Source: Henckelia pumila
Taxonomy: Eukaryota; Streptophyta; Magnoliopsida; Lamiales; Gesneriaceae
Assembly: GCF_033568475.1 (NCBI RefSeq)
Contig: NC_133123.1
Span: forward strand, 138,524,062 to 138,588,061
Direction of reading: 5' to 3'
Length of the DNA stretch: 64,000 bases
Of this stretch, positions 24,121 to 36,698 are shown piece after piece (the first letter of the stretch is position 1; the number at the start of each line of letters is the position of its first letter). The position numbers and the translations under genes were made by a program. The notes beneath the pieces were generated by a model. The model searched no databases and was not told the origin of the DNA. It saw nothing but the letters and a program-made list of their open reading frames with translations.

Positions 24121-25431
24121 TGTAGCGACCCTACCCGGATCCACTACCTAATCAGAGTGATTAGCGCAAGCAATAATAATTAAAGCTTTAAATAGCGGAT
24201 AATTCCAAAGTACAACAAATCCAATCGGCAGAATACAACCGACGATAGAAACAGTGTATAATTCTTTATACAACCAAATCGAAATTAGGGTGTCAGAATC
24301 CCTAACAAACTACCTCTGCAAGGTAGCAACCTCAACCCTGCTGGGAACCATCGGGACCGTCCAGCCTTAGACCTGACTCGCCACAAGGTGTCCCAAAACA
24401 CGAAACATAAAGGGCGTGAGCGACTACACTCAATACGGAAGCAATGATATAAATACAAATATGAGCATGCACATGACTTTAAAAATCAGGGTTAAATCAC
24501 TTTACTCATGGCGCCTGGAATACACAGTACCGGGCAAGAGAGCGACTCCGCGTGGTACTCGTATATTCCCAAGACACGAATCCTCAGAAAGAATTGCCTC
24601 GACTGATGGAAACTGTCATGACTCACATCATACCCGATGCAGTCTCCGTAAAAACATATGCATGTGCTAAAAACAGTAAAACATAGCCAATACAACACAT
24701 ACATCATGCATCACACACATATGTATAAATATCATGCCGGCTATCTCGGTCAGTACTTATGTACCTCTAACACTGCAGGTCAACTCCTAGCACACCCGTC
24801 TAGGTCCAAAGCCTACAAGTCTTCTCTACTGCGTCTACACATGCAAAAGTCCATGCATCACTATAAACGCTCTAAAAGCCTTAAATAAGCTATTTCATAC
24901 TCCTAAATATTTTTAGGAAGCCAAATTATACCTTCGTCCGTCGTCAGCCCGCTGGTGTAGAATCGCCTCAAAACTTAGACACACCTCCGCTTACGACGCC
25001 GGGATCGCTAAGCAACTTCCGGATTCCCAATAGGATGCCTAGAACTCCGTAGATCTAAGTAAGAAGGTTCGAAAACCAGAGGAAAGGAGGGGAAATCGGT
25101 GCACAGAATGAGGGCTCGGACCCCTTATTTATAGACGGCGATCGGAACGTCTGATCCCTCATCGGAACGTCCGATCGCGAACGGAGCGTCCGATCGTGAC
25201 ATCGGAACGTCCGATGTCACCTCACGTGTGTAAGTAGTGACGTCATCTTGCTGACGTCGGTGATGACGCCAGCCCTAGCCAGAACGGAACCTTCGATCCT
25301 CCAACGGAACGTCCGATCCCGATCGGAGCTTTCGATCCGTGCTTCGGAGCTTCCGATCCACTTCGGATAATTTTAGACAAAATTTAGTAATTAATTTCCT
25401 TAACTACCTTGATTAATTGCGGGTCACTACA
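24121..25431 (-). mobile_element. Solo LTR, family D
   Basis: 1311 bp from TGTAGCGACC to GGGTCACTACA on the plus strand, bounded by the 5-bp target duplication GGCTC at 24116-24120 and 25432-25436, with no internal domain. Minus orientation from TATAAATA (complement of 25126-25133). It is related to family C in its ends and in the segment CTCCTAAATATTT with CCTTCGTCCGTCGT, but its U3 differs. About eight ATCGGAACGTCCGATC-type units lie at roughly 25139-25365. Confidence 0.9.
25139..25365. repeat. U3 array of ATCGGAACGTCCGATC-type near-palindromes (family D)
   Basis: About eight units built like those of family C but with AACGTC in the centre more often than AGCTTC. Spacers differ from those in family C and include several TGACGTCA-like sites (near 25219-25265). 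The array sits directly upstream of the LTR TATA box. Confidence 0.8.
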
Positions 25432-26168
25432 GGCTCTACCAAGTTTGCCTTTGCTTCCATCGGCATCTTACCAGCTTTGATCTCCGCTTTGCGATTGTCT
25501 TCCTCAATTCGCAGCCTGTCGATCAAGTCTTCGAGCCCCATTTTCTTGCGTTTGTGCTTCAAATAATTCTTGAACTCCTTCCATAAGGGTGGCAGTTTTT
25601 CGATTAATGCAGCCACTTGGAAGGACTCACTGATCATCATCCCTTCAGCCATTATATCATGGAGGATGATTTGGAACTCTTGCACTTGGCTAATCACCGT
25701 CTTGGCATCAACCATTTTGAATTCGAGAAACTTACCGACTACAAACTTCTTCGTGCCAGCATCCTCTGTCTTGTACTTCTTCTCTAAGGATTCCCACAGT
25801 TCCTTAGCTGTCTTGGTTGCAGAATATACACTATACAGCGTATTGTCCAACCCATTCAGTATGTAGTTTCGGCACAAGAAGTCGCTGTGACACCATGCAT
25901 CGAAAGCAGACCTTGTTTGTGTGTCAGCATCCGGTGTCGGAACAACAACTTCTTCCTTCAAAAACCTCGCAAGATGAAGTGTTGAGAGGTAAAACAGCAT
26001 CTTCTGCTGCCATGTTTTGAAGTCAGTACCAGAGAACTTTTCAGGTCTCTCGGCATGCGCATTAGAAGCAGCAGGGGCCGTGATAACAGGCGGCGGCGTA
26101 ACAGGGGGCGGTGGTGGGGGCGTAACAGAGGGCGGCGTGACTTTGGCAGAAGGATCAGTAGCCATCAT
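25432..26168 (-). pseudogene. Copia copy B: gag N-terminal part
   Basis: Opens at ATG 26168 (MMATDPSAKV, then a proline-rich stretch), followed by the UBN2-type gag core: FSGTDFKTWQQKMLFYL, FLCRNYILNGLDN, KFVVGKFLEFKMVD and LIEKLPPLWKEFKNYLKHKR. The frame is open until family D sequence begins at 25431. The missing 3' part of gag is the zinc-knuckle region at about 16755. It is the best-preserved gag of this family in the window. Confidence 0.9.
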
Positions 26169-26188
26169 ACGAAATCTGTCTTAAACTT

Positions 26189-26970
26189 GTTATCAAAAGT
26201 ATCACGAACAACCTCAGTACGCAATCAATGGCACAACAACAGCGAGTCGAGAGTTTAATCTCTATCTTTAAGACATATTTGCCCCGCCTAGGTGTTTACG
26301 GGTTTAGCGCAAAATGTCTCCCAAGATAAAACGCTGACAGCTTTGAGTAGTAACACTACAAACTCAAAGAACTTCGAACACAAAGTGTTTTGAAGAAACT
26401 CTTTAACGAAGAGAAATGAGAGAGATCAGAACTCTCTATGCAAGACAATAGAAAAAAGGAATGAGTGAATTGGTGAGAATGAATGCAAGTGGGGCTGTCT
26501 ATTTATAGACGTTGGACAGTTGCATGCGGACAGATGCATCAGTTGGATGCACACTCAGCCGAGGAGACGCAATGGTTCGGCCTGAAGAGACGCACCGGTT
26601 CAGCCGAAATGACGCACCGGTTCGGACCAAAAGTCACGCCTGTTCAGACTGGATGGTTGCACTGATTCGGAAGCAAAATAAATATTTATTTGATTTTTGT
26701 CCAAAAAAGCTATATTATGTCAAAGCCCAGCCCACGCCGAGCCGGTCGGACGGCGGCGGCGCGCGCGCGTATGGCTAATGGTTCGAACCTAGCCTAGACT
26801 AGGTCCGCTCCCCTTAACAAACATGGGTACCTCCTGGGGCCCCAACCCATTGTCTCAATTTAGGCTATATATTTAGACATATATTCCCACATTTTACTAA
26901 TGTGGGACAATGAGCATTTATCTCATTCACCACCAATTTCCCAACATTTGTCCAAACAAATTTTCCAACA
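26189..26970 (-). repeat. 5' LTR of copia copy B
   Basis: In minus orientation runs from TGTTGGAAAA (26970) to about 26189 (ends AACA). TATAAATAG (complement of 26499-26507) marks the promoter. Upstream of it are loose repeats around GGTTCGG and GGTTCAG (about 26560-26680). Right of 26970 the sequence becomes ordinary AT-rich DNA, so this is the outer edge of the cluster. The expected target copy (ATTAC or similar) on the far side lies outside the window. Confidence 0.82.
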
Positions 26971-28375
26971 ATTACATATTTAATAGAGTAATTAGTAGTA
27001 GATCCGGATAAAAGATCACTGCATTGTTATGCTACATAAAAGAAGCTCGACCATTAATGATGATGAATTTTACCATAATTTAAAATCTAACTATGGTCCT
27101 CATAAATAATCATCAGATTTTATTTTCCCTCCTATCATTAATTTCACACGAACATCCACACCGCAATTATATATAATTTCTCAATTCGGCAGCTCTTAAA
27201 TTTTTTTCTCCTATAATCTAATCTATATGTGGAAAAAATTGTTACTCAAAGAAGTCATGAAAGATTTCAACTTTTTGAATGTTTTTCCCCTCAAAATATT
27301 TTTCAAGTTACTCATGCCACTTGTCAATTCGACCAACATTTTATATCGAGATATTCGAGTAAAAAATTTTGGAAGTAATTATGTTTATTTAATTTTGAAA
27401 AGATCTGGACCACAAAAATAGTGAGCCCGCTATTTAATAAACGTCATCTCAGTGTTTCAATAAAATGGAAAGAATAATGGGGCATGTCCAAAAGTCAAGT
27501 TTTATGGACTAGGGTGAAAGATGTAATAAGTTATTTTTTCAAGTTCTTAATAATTGTTTTATGGCCACTCTTCATAATTCCACACTTTAAATTATCAAAT
27601 ACTATGTAAAACTAATCTGTGTTATTTATTAATAGAAAGATATGCTAATATTTATCATTATAAAAACAACACAGATTATATTACAGCTACAGATCAAAGT
27701 TACTATAAAGTATAACCTATATACATTATATATTAATTTATTTTTCAATATATATATAATTTTAATTTAATTAATTGGAAAAACATTGGGAAAACAATTG
27801 CAATGGGATGGGACTGAAAAGACAGTTTGGGAATTACAAAAGAATTAATTAATATGGGTGGATATTATTATTATTATTATTATAATTTGTCTCAGAAAGA
27901 TACGTTAGTGAGTGAGTGCAAATGAATTGTCGATGGTATGCATGACACATTTAGATGGTGACAGCGCATTTGAGTAGGGGCTGACAATTGGGGATTTTTC
28001 AAAATTTTTAACTAAATAACAACAACATTTCGATATCAAGTTGAAGCTAGGGATAACTAATTACATTTGTTATTTTTCAAATAATATAAATAAAAAATAT
28101 ATATAAAAAAATTGAACCGTAAAATCGTCTCACATATATAAAAAATTATCACACGTACCCATTTGCAAGTTTCATTCCAAAAATCAATGTCAATATCCAA
28201 AACCATCAAATGAGAAAATTTCGACAAAAATCATAGAACAGTAAAAGAAATGAACAAAATGAAAAAAAAAAAAAATGTACTTACATGAGTAAAACTACAA
28301 TTCAATAGTACCAAAAAAAACCATATAAATTACATAACTGAAAAGATGAAGTTACTGTTAACTGGATCAAGGATT

Positions 28376-28377
<2 letters not shown>

Positions 28378-28432
<55 letters not shown>
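28378..28432. repeat. TA dinucleotide microsatellite
   Basis: About 27 uninterrupted TA units in AT-rich DNA. Confidence 0.97.
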
Positions 28433-28435
<3 letters not shown>

Positions 28436-31268
28436 CTTCAAAAAATCATTTCTATCATGAATCATCCCTGCCCACAAGAAGTAATTTTAGACCGGCATGC
28501 ATGCTGGTTCTTTTTAAAAACAAAATAAAAAAAATTTGTTTGGAGTTGGAAAAATATTTTAGGCGATAGGGAAAAAAGAGAAGAAGTTTTTCGTTTGGGA
28601 AAATAATCTAAGAATAATTTTTTTGGCGGAAATGAACGAATCATGATATTAATCTGCAGTATTTTTGTTTTTAATTTGTTTATAAATGATGAATAAAATT
28701 AATGAAAAATAGTTTTTTCCCCACTTATTTATGTAATTTTGAGTTTTGATACATTATTTTTCAATTATAATGTCACTGAGACCGGAAATGAACCTTGTTA
28801 GAGTGTGTTGAGATTGTTCCTCTAAAGATAGATTTTTTCAATTAAACATCTTTCTAGGTTTTGCTTTAATTTGGTGTAAAGGGGGAAAATGAAATCAATC
28901 TAATTGTTAATATTCTAAATAAGACCAGCTATAAATGGCTTGAAATAATTAATGATAATGAATTGTATAGGTTCAAAATATTAATAATTAAACAGGGTTG
29001 ATAAAAATGTAAATATTTTTATCTGCCATATATTTTCTTTAGATTGAGATGTGTGTTTTTTTTTTTAAACTATGCTACAGTATCTGGAGTGTTTCTCCCC
29101 TTTATTTCAATAACATTATATCATGTAGGACTCTTATATTGTTATGAAAATTGACATGTGTGTTGATGATTTAATGGTTGATATTTGACTACATCATGAG
29201 GGAAAAGTACTTCAAATGTAGCATAGAATAATCATGCTTATTAATATCATATACTTAATAAAAACATGTTCTAATTTAGGTACTAATTTTATGTCTTCAA
29301 TCTTCCCCTATGTAAGAGAGAATTATTAGATGAATGAATTGCTTGCTTTAGATCTAAAATAATCGGACAAAAATCATGTCTCTTTCCGGCCTCTTTTTTA
29401 AATAAAAGAATAGGAAAGTAGTTATAAATCCACATTGATATTTTTGTGAGGGTACTTCTTCCATTTCTACACACAAAATGACTCGTCATCTAACAACTAG
29501 CTCAAATTAAATGTTAATACCTCTTCAATTAACCTAGAGGTTATGTCAAAGTGCGAATATATACGCACGACATTTGAAAATGGCCAATAATTTTAGAGGG
29601 ATATGTAAAATAAAATTATGCATATATATATATATATATATTCTGTAAAGTAAATAAAGAAATAATATACCTGGTCGTAACTAAAAGGCATCACACGAGG
29701 AATCTATAATATATATCAATAAAAAATGAAATGTATCCTTTCACGAAATTGTTCATGATATATTTCATCCTTACAATGTCAGCCAGTTCAAAAAGAAAAG
29801 AAAAAGTCAATGGCAATTTACGATATCATTTAATTTCAATAAATATTTATTTAGTATTTATTATTGAATAAATACGTGCCATAGTGTCAGGGTGCAAACT
29901 CTAATAATACAATGCAGTAAATACCAAATCATGCCTCAAGCTAAGTAAACTAGAAAATAAGGAATTCAGACATTTCACATGGGAAATGTCTCGTATTGTA
30001 CCACTCATATATATTGTATTCCTATGGTATCTTCAGAAATTCGTTGAATTCAGCTTTCCTAAAAATTTATTCGGCCCTAGCTTGTGAAGCTTTATTTACT
30101 TTCAAAATTCTTGATTAATTAAAAAAATAAACGAATTCTATGAATTTGTTTAAATCATAATTATAAATATATTACGTTCTAATCTAATTACTTGTTCCAT
30201 TTGTTATTATATATAATTGAGTGATTATCTAAATTTTTTTACACAAATGGCTTCTTGTGATCTTAATATCTTATTAGCTAGGATAAATTAACTCAATTGT
30301 TCAGAATAACTGATGCATTATATAATGATAATAAATCGAAATACTTAATAATACAATGGTGCATGAAACCAATACTTTGTAAAACTTAAGTAGAACGGTG
30401 TCTAAATTAATTTGGTCTAAGTTGATCATCCATTCTTGTGTTATTATTATTTTAAAAAAATTCAAATTAAACATGGTTTAACTAGAATTTACGTGTAGAT
30501 GATGTGTTTTAATTAGGTTAACCCCATTTACTTTTCGTATAAAACATTGATATTTTGAAACCGAAACCAAAATGAAAGAGGCAGCCTTATAGATATTCCA
30601 ATATTCTCTCTTTTTTTAGGGCTTGCTTACTACATGAAAGCTTTGTTCTTCAAGATTAGGGTTTCGTACCATCTACTTAATCTATTTGTTAATTCAACAA
30701 GTTTAGCATGACCTAAGACACACAATCTGCGTCACAAATTTTCATTCTCACATTTGTACTTTATTTCACTTTCCATATGAATAAATATAGATACACGTGT
30801 ATACGTGTATATATATTTCATTATTTTTTTAACTTTTTTTTATTTATTACTTATAAATGAAACAAAGTATGTGTAAAATGAGAACGGGAGAGTTCTGGAT
30901 TGCAAAACTTCCTAAAAAAAACCTAAAACTGAGTATAGGGATTTTTCTTTCGTCCCACGTCATTTGGGATATGTTCAAATCAAACAAGAAAGTCGTTTAT
31001 TAATTTTCTTTAAAAATTTTAATTAATAATAAATTGAGATAAGTGAAATGACTAATCTGAATAAGTATTTTAATTAACCTTATTGAGACAATAATTGTAA
31101 TTTGGCAATCATGAAGCCCTTCTTTACACATTTAATCTCATCAATGAAAACAATAAAAATACATAATGTTTGACATTTACACTCAAAAAAAAAAAAAATG
31201 AAAAAGAAAAATGATGAAAAAAAAAATACACTATCCATATCCCCTTATTGGTTCTTTGGATTGAAAGC

Positions 31269-31269
<1 letters not shown>

Positions 31270-31313
<44 letters not shown>
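31270..31313. repeat. Uninterrupted 44-bp poly-C tract
   Basis: 44 C in a row within otherwise AT-rich sequence, about 350 bp downstream of the trihelix stop codon. The length is exceptional for a nuclear homopolymer of G/C and may be imprecise in the assembly. Confidence 0.95.
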
Positions 31314-31316
<3 letters not shown>

Positions 31317-31664
31317 TTCTCTCATTTTATTTATCTCCAAAATAATAAATAAATTATAAACATAAACTTATCTAAAAAAAAAAATGTAATAACTCCTATA
31401 ATAATAACCTTACAAAAACAGCCCCCCACCCAACCCCACCCCAATATATTTGTTGCCGTAATTTTACATTTTCACCGCCGCCCCCGGACCCCATCGGACT
31501 GCCAGCCGGTTTTCTGTCCCGCCACCTCTGACACCTCCTGCAGTTCTATACCCCACCGCACTTCTCTATTTTCGCAGCCACTTGCCTTCATTTTTTCGAC
31601 ACCCGAAAGCTAACTAAAGCCCAATATCCTAGCTAGCTCTTCTTGATCACTTCGATCCTTCACT

Positions 31665-34105
31665 TCATTCTGTCGTGTTTGTCATCGAAGATGGCTGCTT
31701 GTTCGTGACTATTTCATAGCCTCCTGCATCTTCTTCATCTTCATCATCTACATCATCGTCATCTTCGTTATTCTCGCTTTCGTTGTCTTGATCTTGATCA
31801 TGCATGGTGCTGTCTTGATGTGGATTCGGCCATTGCTGTTCGGGTCTGGCCATTATCGGCACCATTGGGTTGTCTTGTTTCGCAGATGTGTAGTCGAGAT
31901 TGAGTGAGGAGTTATCGTTCTTGTTTTTCTCTCTGTGTAAAGCTTCGAGCTGGTGGAAGTAGGGGCAAGTCTTGGAGTCTTCGGGTCTCTTCTTGCTGCT
32001 TTCCTTTACCTTCTTGTAATACTTGTTGATATTCTCCCATTTCTCCTTGCATCGCTTGGAGCTTCGGCTGTATCCCATTTTGCTCATGCCGGCGGATATT
32101 TCTTCCCAAAGGGGTCCCTTGGGCCCGTTTTCTTGGTACTTGAGATCGAGATTGGTTCGGAGTTTGATCAGTGCTTCGATTTCCGTTTTCGGCCACCGTG
32201 AGGAGCTCGTCGGCATGAAAGTACCTTCGCTCCCGCCGTTGTCTTTTTTCGATATTTTTGTGGAGGCGACTGTAACTACCGGAAGTGCTGGTGGTTCTGG
32301 TGGTAGCGGAAGAGGGAGAGGGGATTGCTGCGGCGGAGGCGGAGGCGGAGGTGGTGGTGGTGGTGGTGGTGCGGGTACTTGACGAGGTGGGGGTACTTGA
32401 GGATGCACTGCTTGTACTGTTGCTGCTGTGATGTTTGGGATTTGTAAATTGTGCTGCTCGCTTACCTTTTGCAAGAAGGCGATCACCGCCGCGTCTTTGG
32501 CGGCGGCGATGGATCTCTCCTGGACCAGAAGATCGTGTTCCCGATTCATTCTAGCTGTTTCTTGAATCCTCCACGCCTCCTCTCTCGCCATACGATCCCT
32601 CTCCCGTTTCTCCAGCGTTTCCAAGAATTTCTTCTGCAACTCCTCCTGCTTCTGAACCACTTCTTTCATCAACCTCTCGAAGAAATCCTTCCATTTCCTC
32701 TTCTTCCCCCGCCGCCTCTGTATGTCCTCGTCGGAAGAAGTGGATGAAGACGAAGAATCGGAGAGCAGGCTCGTCAAAATATGATGAGAGGATTGAAAAG
32801 GGAGATTGGAAGCATTCATGGATGGTTGAAAGGGAGGAGGAATAATATTATTGATTGGATTGTGAGAAGTTTGTATACTTGTGTTTGGTGGCAGCATACT
32901 TAAAGGGTTTGGACTAATGGATGGAACAGTAGTACTAACATGTGATGGCATTGGGAAATTGGCGGCGGCATTAGGTGGTGGTGGTGGTGGTGGTGCCGTC
33001 ATTGTGGTGGTGGGCGGAGGCTGAGTCCGGGGCGGAGGAGGGGTGAAGGGAAGCGGCGGACTGGTTTCCAACGCCTGTAATTGATCGAAAAAACGATAAG
33101 TTTTGCCGTCCGGCTTAGATGCACGGCCATCTTTTGTTCTTTTATGATACTTGTACACGTTCTCGAATTTTTCTTTACATTTCTTGGCACTTCGATGAAA
33201 TCCAAGCTCCGCCATTTTCCTGATAACAACAGATGTAGGAAAATTTAATTAATTAATAAATAAATATTACCATTCCAGCTCCATTTGTGTTCTCGAGATC
33301 GTATCTTGAATTATATCTTTAATTAATAAAACGAAGCTGGAATAGTGATTTATTACATAAAATAAACACAAGAAATTAACCAAGTACTCCACCCATAATT
33401 CAAACAAAAAAAAAACAAAAAATTTATAAAGAGAGAAATCAAGAATAAACCCGACTTGAATTGTTCAAAAAGTATTACAGATTTCCAGGGCTTCCAAAAT
33501 TATATTTCATCAGATCATCTGAATTGTTCTTTACTTGAAGAAGAAGAAGAAGAGATCAATTCAAGTTGAAGAATACAATTCATATATTCGTTTTCACTTT
33601 TTTTTTATATATATATATAAAAAAGAAGAAAATATATATTGAACAAAAACGAAGAGCGAAAACCTGGAAAATTAATGAACTCCACAAACAAGAGCTGCTG
33701 TATTGAATGTGAAATGAGGCGAGGGACAAAAGACCCTTTTAATTAAAAGAAAAAAAAACAATAATTCAATGGAAACTGTGATCCAGAATCGCCATTATTA
33801 CTGAAAATTGAGGAAATGGTAATAGGTAGAGAATAAATAAAAGAAATTAACCTGGAAACTTCATCCCATAATGGACCTTTGAGAGTGGAGTCTCGAAAAG
33901 CAACATCCATATCAGAACGAATTTTGAGCAAAGCCAAAGTTTCTTGCCTCGGCCACCGGTTCCCACCGCCACTCCTCTCACTATCCTCACCAGGAATCGA
34001 GCTGGATGCACCCTGCACCTCACTGCTGCCACCACTAGCTCCACCACCCTCCGCCACAGCGCCGTCACCGGAGCTGCCCATGAGCCCAGAAACGCCAAGC
34101 ATCAT
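31665..34105 (-). CDS. GT-2-like trihelix transcription factor
   Basis: Two exons, 34105-33852 and 33219-31665, joined in phase across a GT-AG intron of 632 bp; 602 aa. The intron interrupts the first trihelix between DEVS and RKMAELGF. Trihelix 1 is at about residues 50-136 (RWPRQETLALLKIRSDMD, KKCKEKFENVYKYHKR). Proline-rich linkers follow, then a basic run RRRGKKRK near 253-261 that could be a nuclear signal, an Arg/Glu-rich coiled coil at about 260-330, and trihelix 2 at about 426-516 (RWPKTEIEALIKLRTNLD, KRCKEKWENINKYYKKVKE). The C-terminus is very acidic. Two trihelices around a coiled coil define the GT-2 class (GT-2, GTL1, DF1), nuclear proteins that bind GT elements. Which member it is cannot be fixed by eye. 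ATG at 34105 is the first of two adjacent ATGs. Confidence 0.95.
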
Positions 34106-34576
34106 GTAGCTAGAGGAGTCTCTTTCCAGCTAGCTACCAATTACCAGCCCAATAAATAAATAAAAATAAAAATAAAATTATATATCACCAAAATGGGTGA
34201 ATTCTGTGCGTTTTATGAAGATGAGGGGTGTGGTTAATTTATTTAATTTATTTCGGTGGGATCTGCCTGTCCATCTCACACCCCCCCTTAAATATATATA
34301 TATTTTCAAAAAAAGAAAAGAAACTGAGGAATCTTTATCATTTTTCTTGCTTTGCCCTCTCTCTTTGGTAAACAAAACTTTTACTTCATATCATATACTT
34401 ACCTTCCTCAGTAATTAACAGCATTACAAATAAAAATAAAAAATTATATTACAAACCTTCTGCATGCATACAAATTACAATCACAACTCTTCTCCTACAA
34501 TATATTAATATAATAACCTTCAAGTACAATCCTTGTATACGTATATGCGTATGTATACTGTATACAGTAAATGTTC

Positions 34577-34598
34577 GGGGTGGGGGTGGGTGTTAGGG
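34577..34598 (+). promoter_or_regulatory. G-quadruplex motif upstream of the trihelix gene
   Basis: Four G runs of three or more separated by 1, 1 and 5 bases, fitting the G3-N1-7 rule. It lies about 475 bp upstream of the trihelix start codon, with the G-rich strand on plus, the template strand for that gene. A regulatory role is conjecture. Confidence 0.5.
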
Positions 34599-36471
34599 TG
34601 TAACAGCTGCATATGGCGACGATGGTGATAATAAGTTGGTTTTTGTCTGTCCAGCTAAATATAGTTAAAAGCCGGCCCATGTAGGTCACCTTTGCTTTTT
34701 TTAAGTTTTGGATTTCAGTGGTTGTTTTAGCCTTTACACTCCCGGGTATTTTTATCCATTTACTATACTGCCCTCCTCACATTTTCCAATCAAATTTAAT
34801 TACATTGACAAATTTCCTTCATGCCATACGTTACGTATTCAATTTTTTATTATTATTATTATTGTTTTATAGTGAAATATTTTTTATTTTTATTTTGGAT
34901 TATAATCATATTTGAGATTCTGTTGAGAGCTGTTTTTCTTCCTTTTTTCCAATCTTTTTTTTTTCCTCGAAATTTGTTGAAAGATACAGACATACAGTCA
35001 TTTGATTATGTTATAATTTTGATCAATTTTATCGATTTCTTCCCAAAATCATTTAACTAAATGATCCATATTATTTTTAAAATTTTCACAACGTAATTAT
35101 AAATTTTAACAATGATATTAATAATTTAATTAGATGATTTTGATGCACCAATACGTACAATATTAAAATGGATGTTTTGCCTAAATTTAAGCCAAGTGAA
35201 TAGTTTGGACATTCTTATCATATCATTCATAGGAAAGGGGGAATTGCTTGAACAAAATGGATGGATTCCTTTTGTTTGTTTCTGACCATAATGCCCTTAG
35301 CCGAATTGTTGCTTATACATAATTATTAGGGGTGTGAATTGCAATTTCGAAAATGTATAAATTATTCGAAGGGGGGAGCGTGGAGGATACGGTAGTTGTG
35401 CCGCCACGTCGGGCGAAAGTATTGAGGGCGACTTTTGCAATTTGACGAGATTTATTGTAAATCATATTATGGGGTTAAAAAGAGATTAATTAGTTAATTA
35501 TTTGATTTATAAAAAAAATGAGAGAGGGGGCGTGGGATCCATGGAGTTGAATTGATGTAGTTAGATGTAGGTCATATTATTAGCCAAAGTCATTTATGAA
35601 TAGAAGTAAATAGTGTCCAATTCCGTTAGGTTTTGCAACCTACCATCATAAATAGAATGCCATTTCAACTTCTTCTTATTTTTTTCCCCCTTGAAAAAAT
35701 AAAATGCATGAATATACGTCTTTCAACTTACAAATTATTCTCCAAACTTTTTGGTTGATATTTGTGAGAGTAATAAACAGTAATAATTAAATGAGCTAGC
35801 AATTGGGCTCAACCAATAAAGTCAAAGATATGTGAACATTTTTACTTTATGATGGATGATTCATGAAAAAGTTAAAATTAAATTAATTGAAATCGATGAT
35901 ATATTAATATATAGTAAAGAGATAAGAACAAAGAAATTGATTGCGAGATGGATCGGTTAATTAAAATCTTCAATGGTAAATGAATGTCAACTCGTAGATG
36001 GGGAGGGATTTTTCTTTTTTCACTTTCAAAATGTTAATTAATTTCCCATTGCAACTTGATTAATTTTAATTAATAGGTGGATGGATGTGCACGTATTAAT
36101 TTAATTTTACACGTGTTATTTGAAATTGGAAAATTCCTTTGTGTAGAAAAAAAATAATATTAAATGATGGGTTACCCCATTTATCACGTTAAGGTGACAA
36201 ATTTTACTTGCTACATTTCCTGAACAATTCATTTAAAGGATTGTTTAATAAAAAGAATTAATCAATGTAGGATGATTTTGAGTATTGAAATGGTATAGCG
36301 CGCGATGCATAGAAATTTTATTTTAATTTATTTTTTTTAAAAAAATTATAATTGACTTGGTGCGAATTAGTAAAACAGGTATTGAAAAACCCGATTGGAA
36401 AGGGTTTTTGTTTTAGACATTTTCGACGTAAAATGTGCTTCTGCTAGAGAACTTGTGGCATATATATTATG

Positions 36472-36698
36472 TAGGGGTGGGTTTTCGATATACCGTATAA
36501 AATATATTGGTATGAAAAAAATTCATACCGATACCGATATCGAAATTCCAAAATTTTTGTATAGAAAAAATCCATACTCATATCATATAGATGCCGAAAA
36601 AAAATTCGATAAACCAAAAAAAATGTCTATATAATGAAAAAATTTCGGTACGGTATGCCAAAAAGTCGATATTTTGGTTCGTTATCCCAGCCTTAAAT
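36472..36698. mobile_element. Possible hAT-type MITE
   Basis: Left end TAGGGGTGGGTTTTCGATAT and right end TCGTTATCCCAGCCTTA are roughly inverted. The interior is rich in ATACCG and CGATAT words. ATTATGT occurs just outside both ends and may be part of a target duplication. Edges are approximate and divergence is high. Confidence 0.4.

Larger units (their letters stand above)
26971..31560. other. AT-rich intergenic region
   Basis: No coding sequence recognised on either strand; open frames are short and of simple composition. It holds a long TA run (28378-28432), a shorter TA run (about 29622-29641), poly-A tracts and a 44-bp C tract (31270-31313). The last few hundred bases are probably 3' flank or UTR of the trihelix gene. 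Confidence 0.7.

Noticed and set aside
32023-32382. 119-codon plus-strand frame with poly-Gly end
   Set aside because: Antisense shadow of the proline-rich linker of the trihelix gene.
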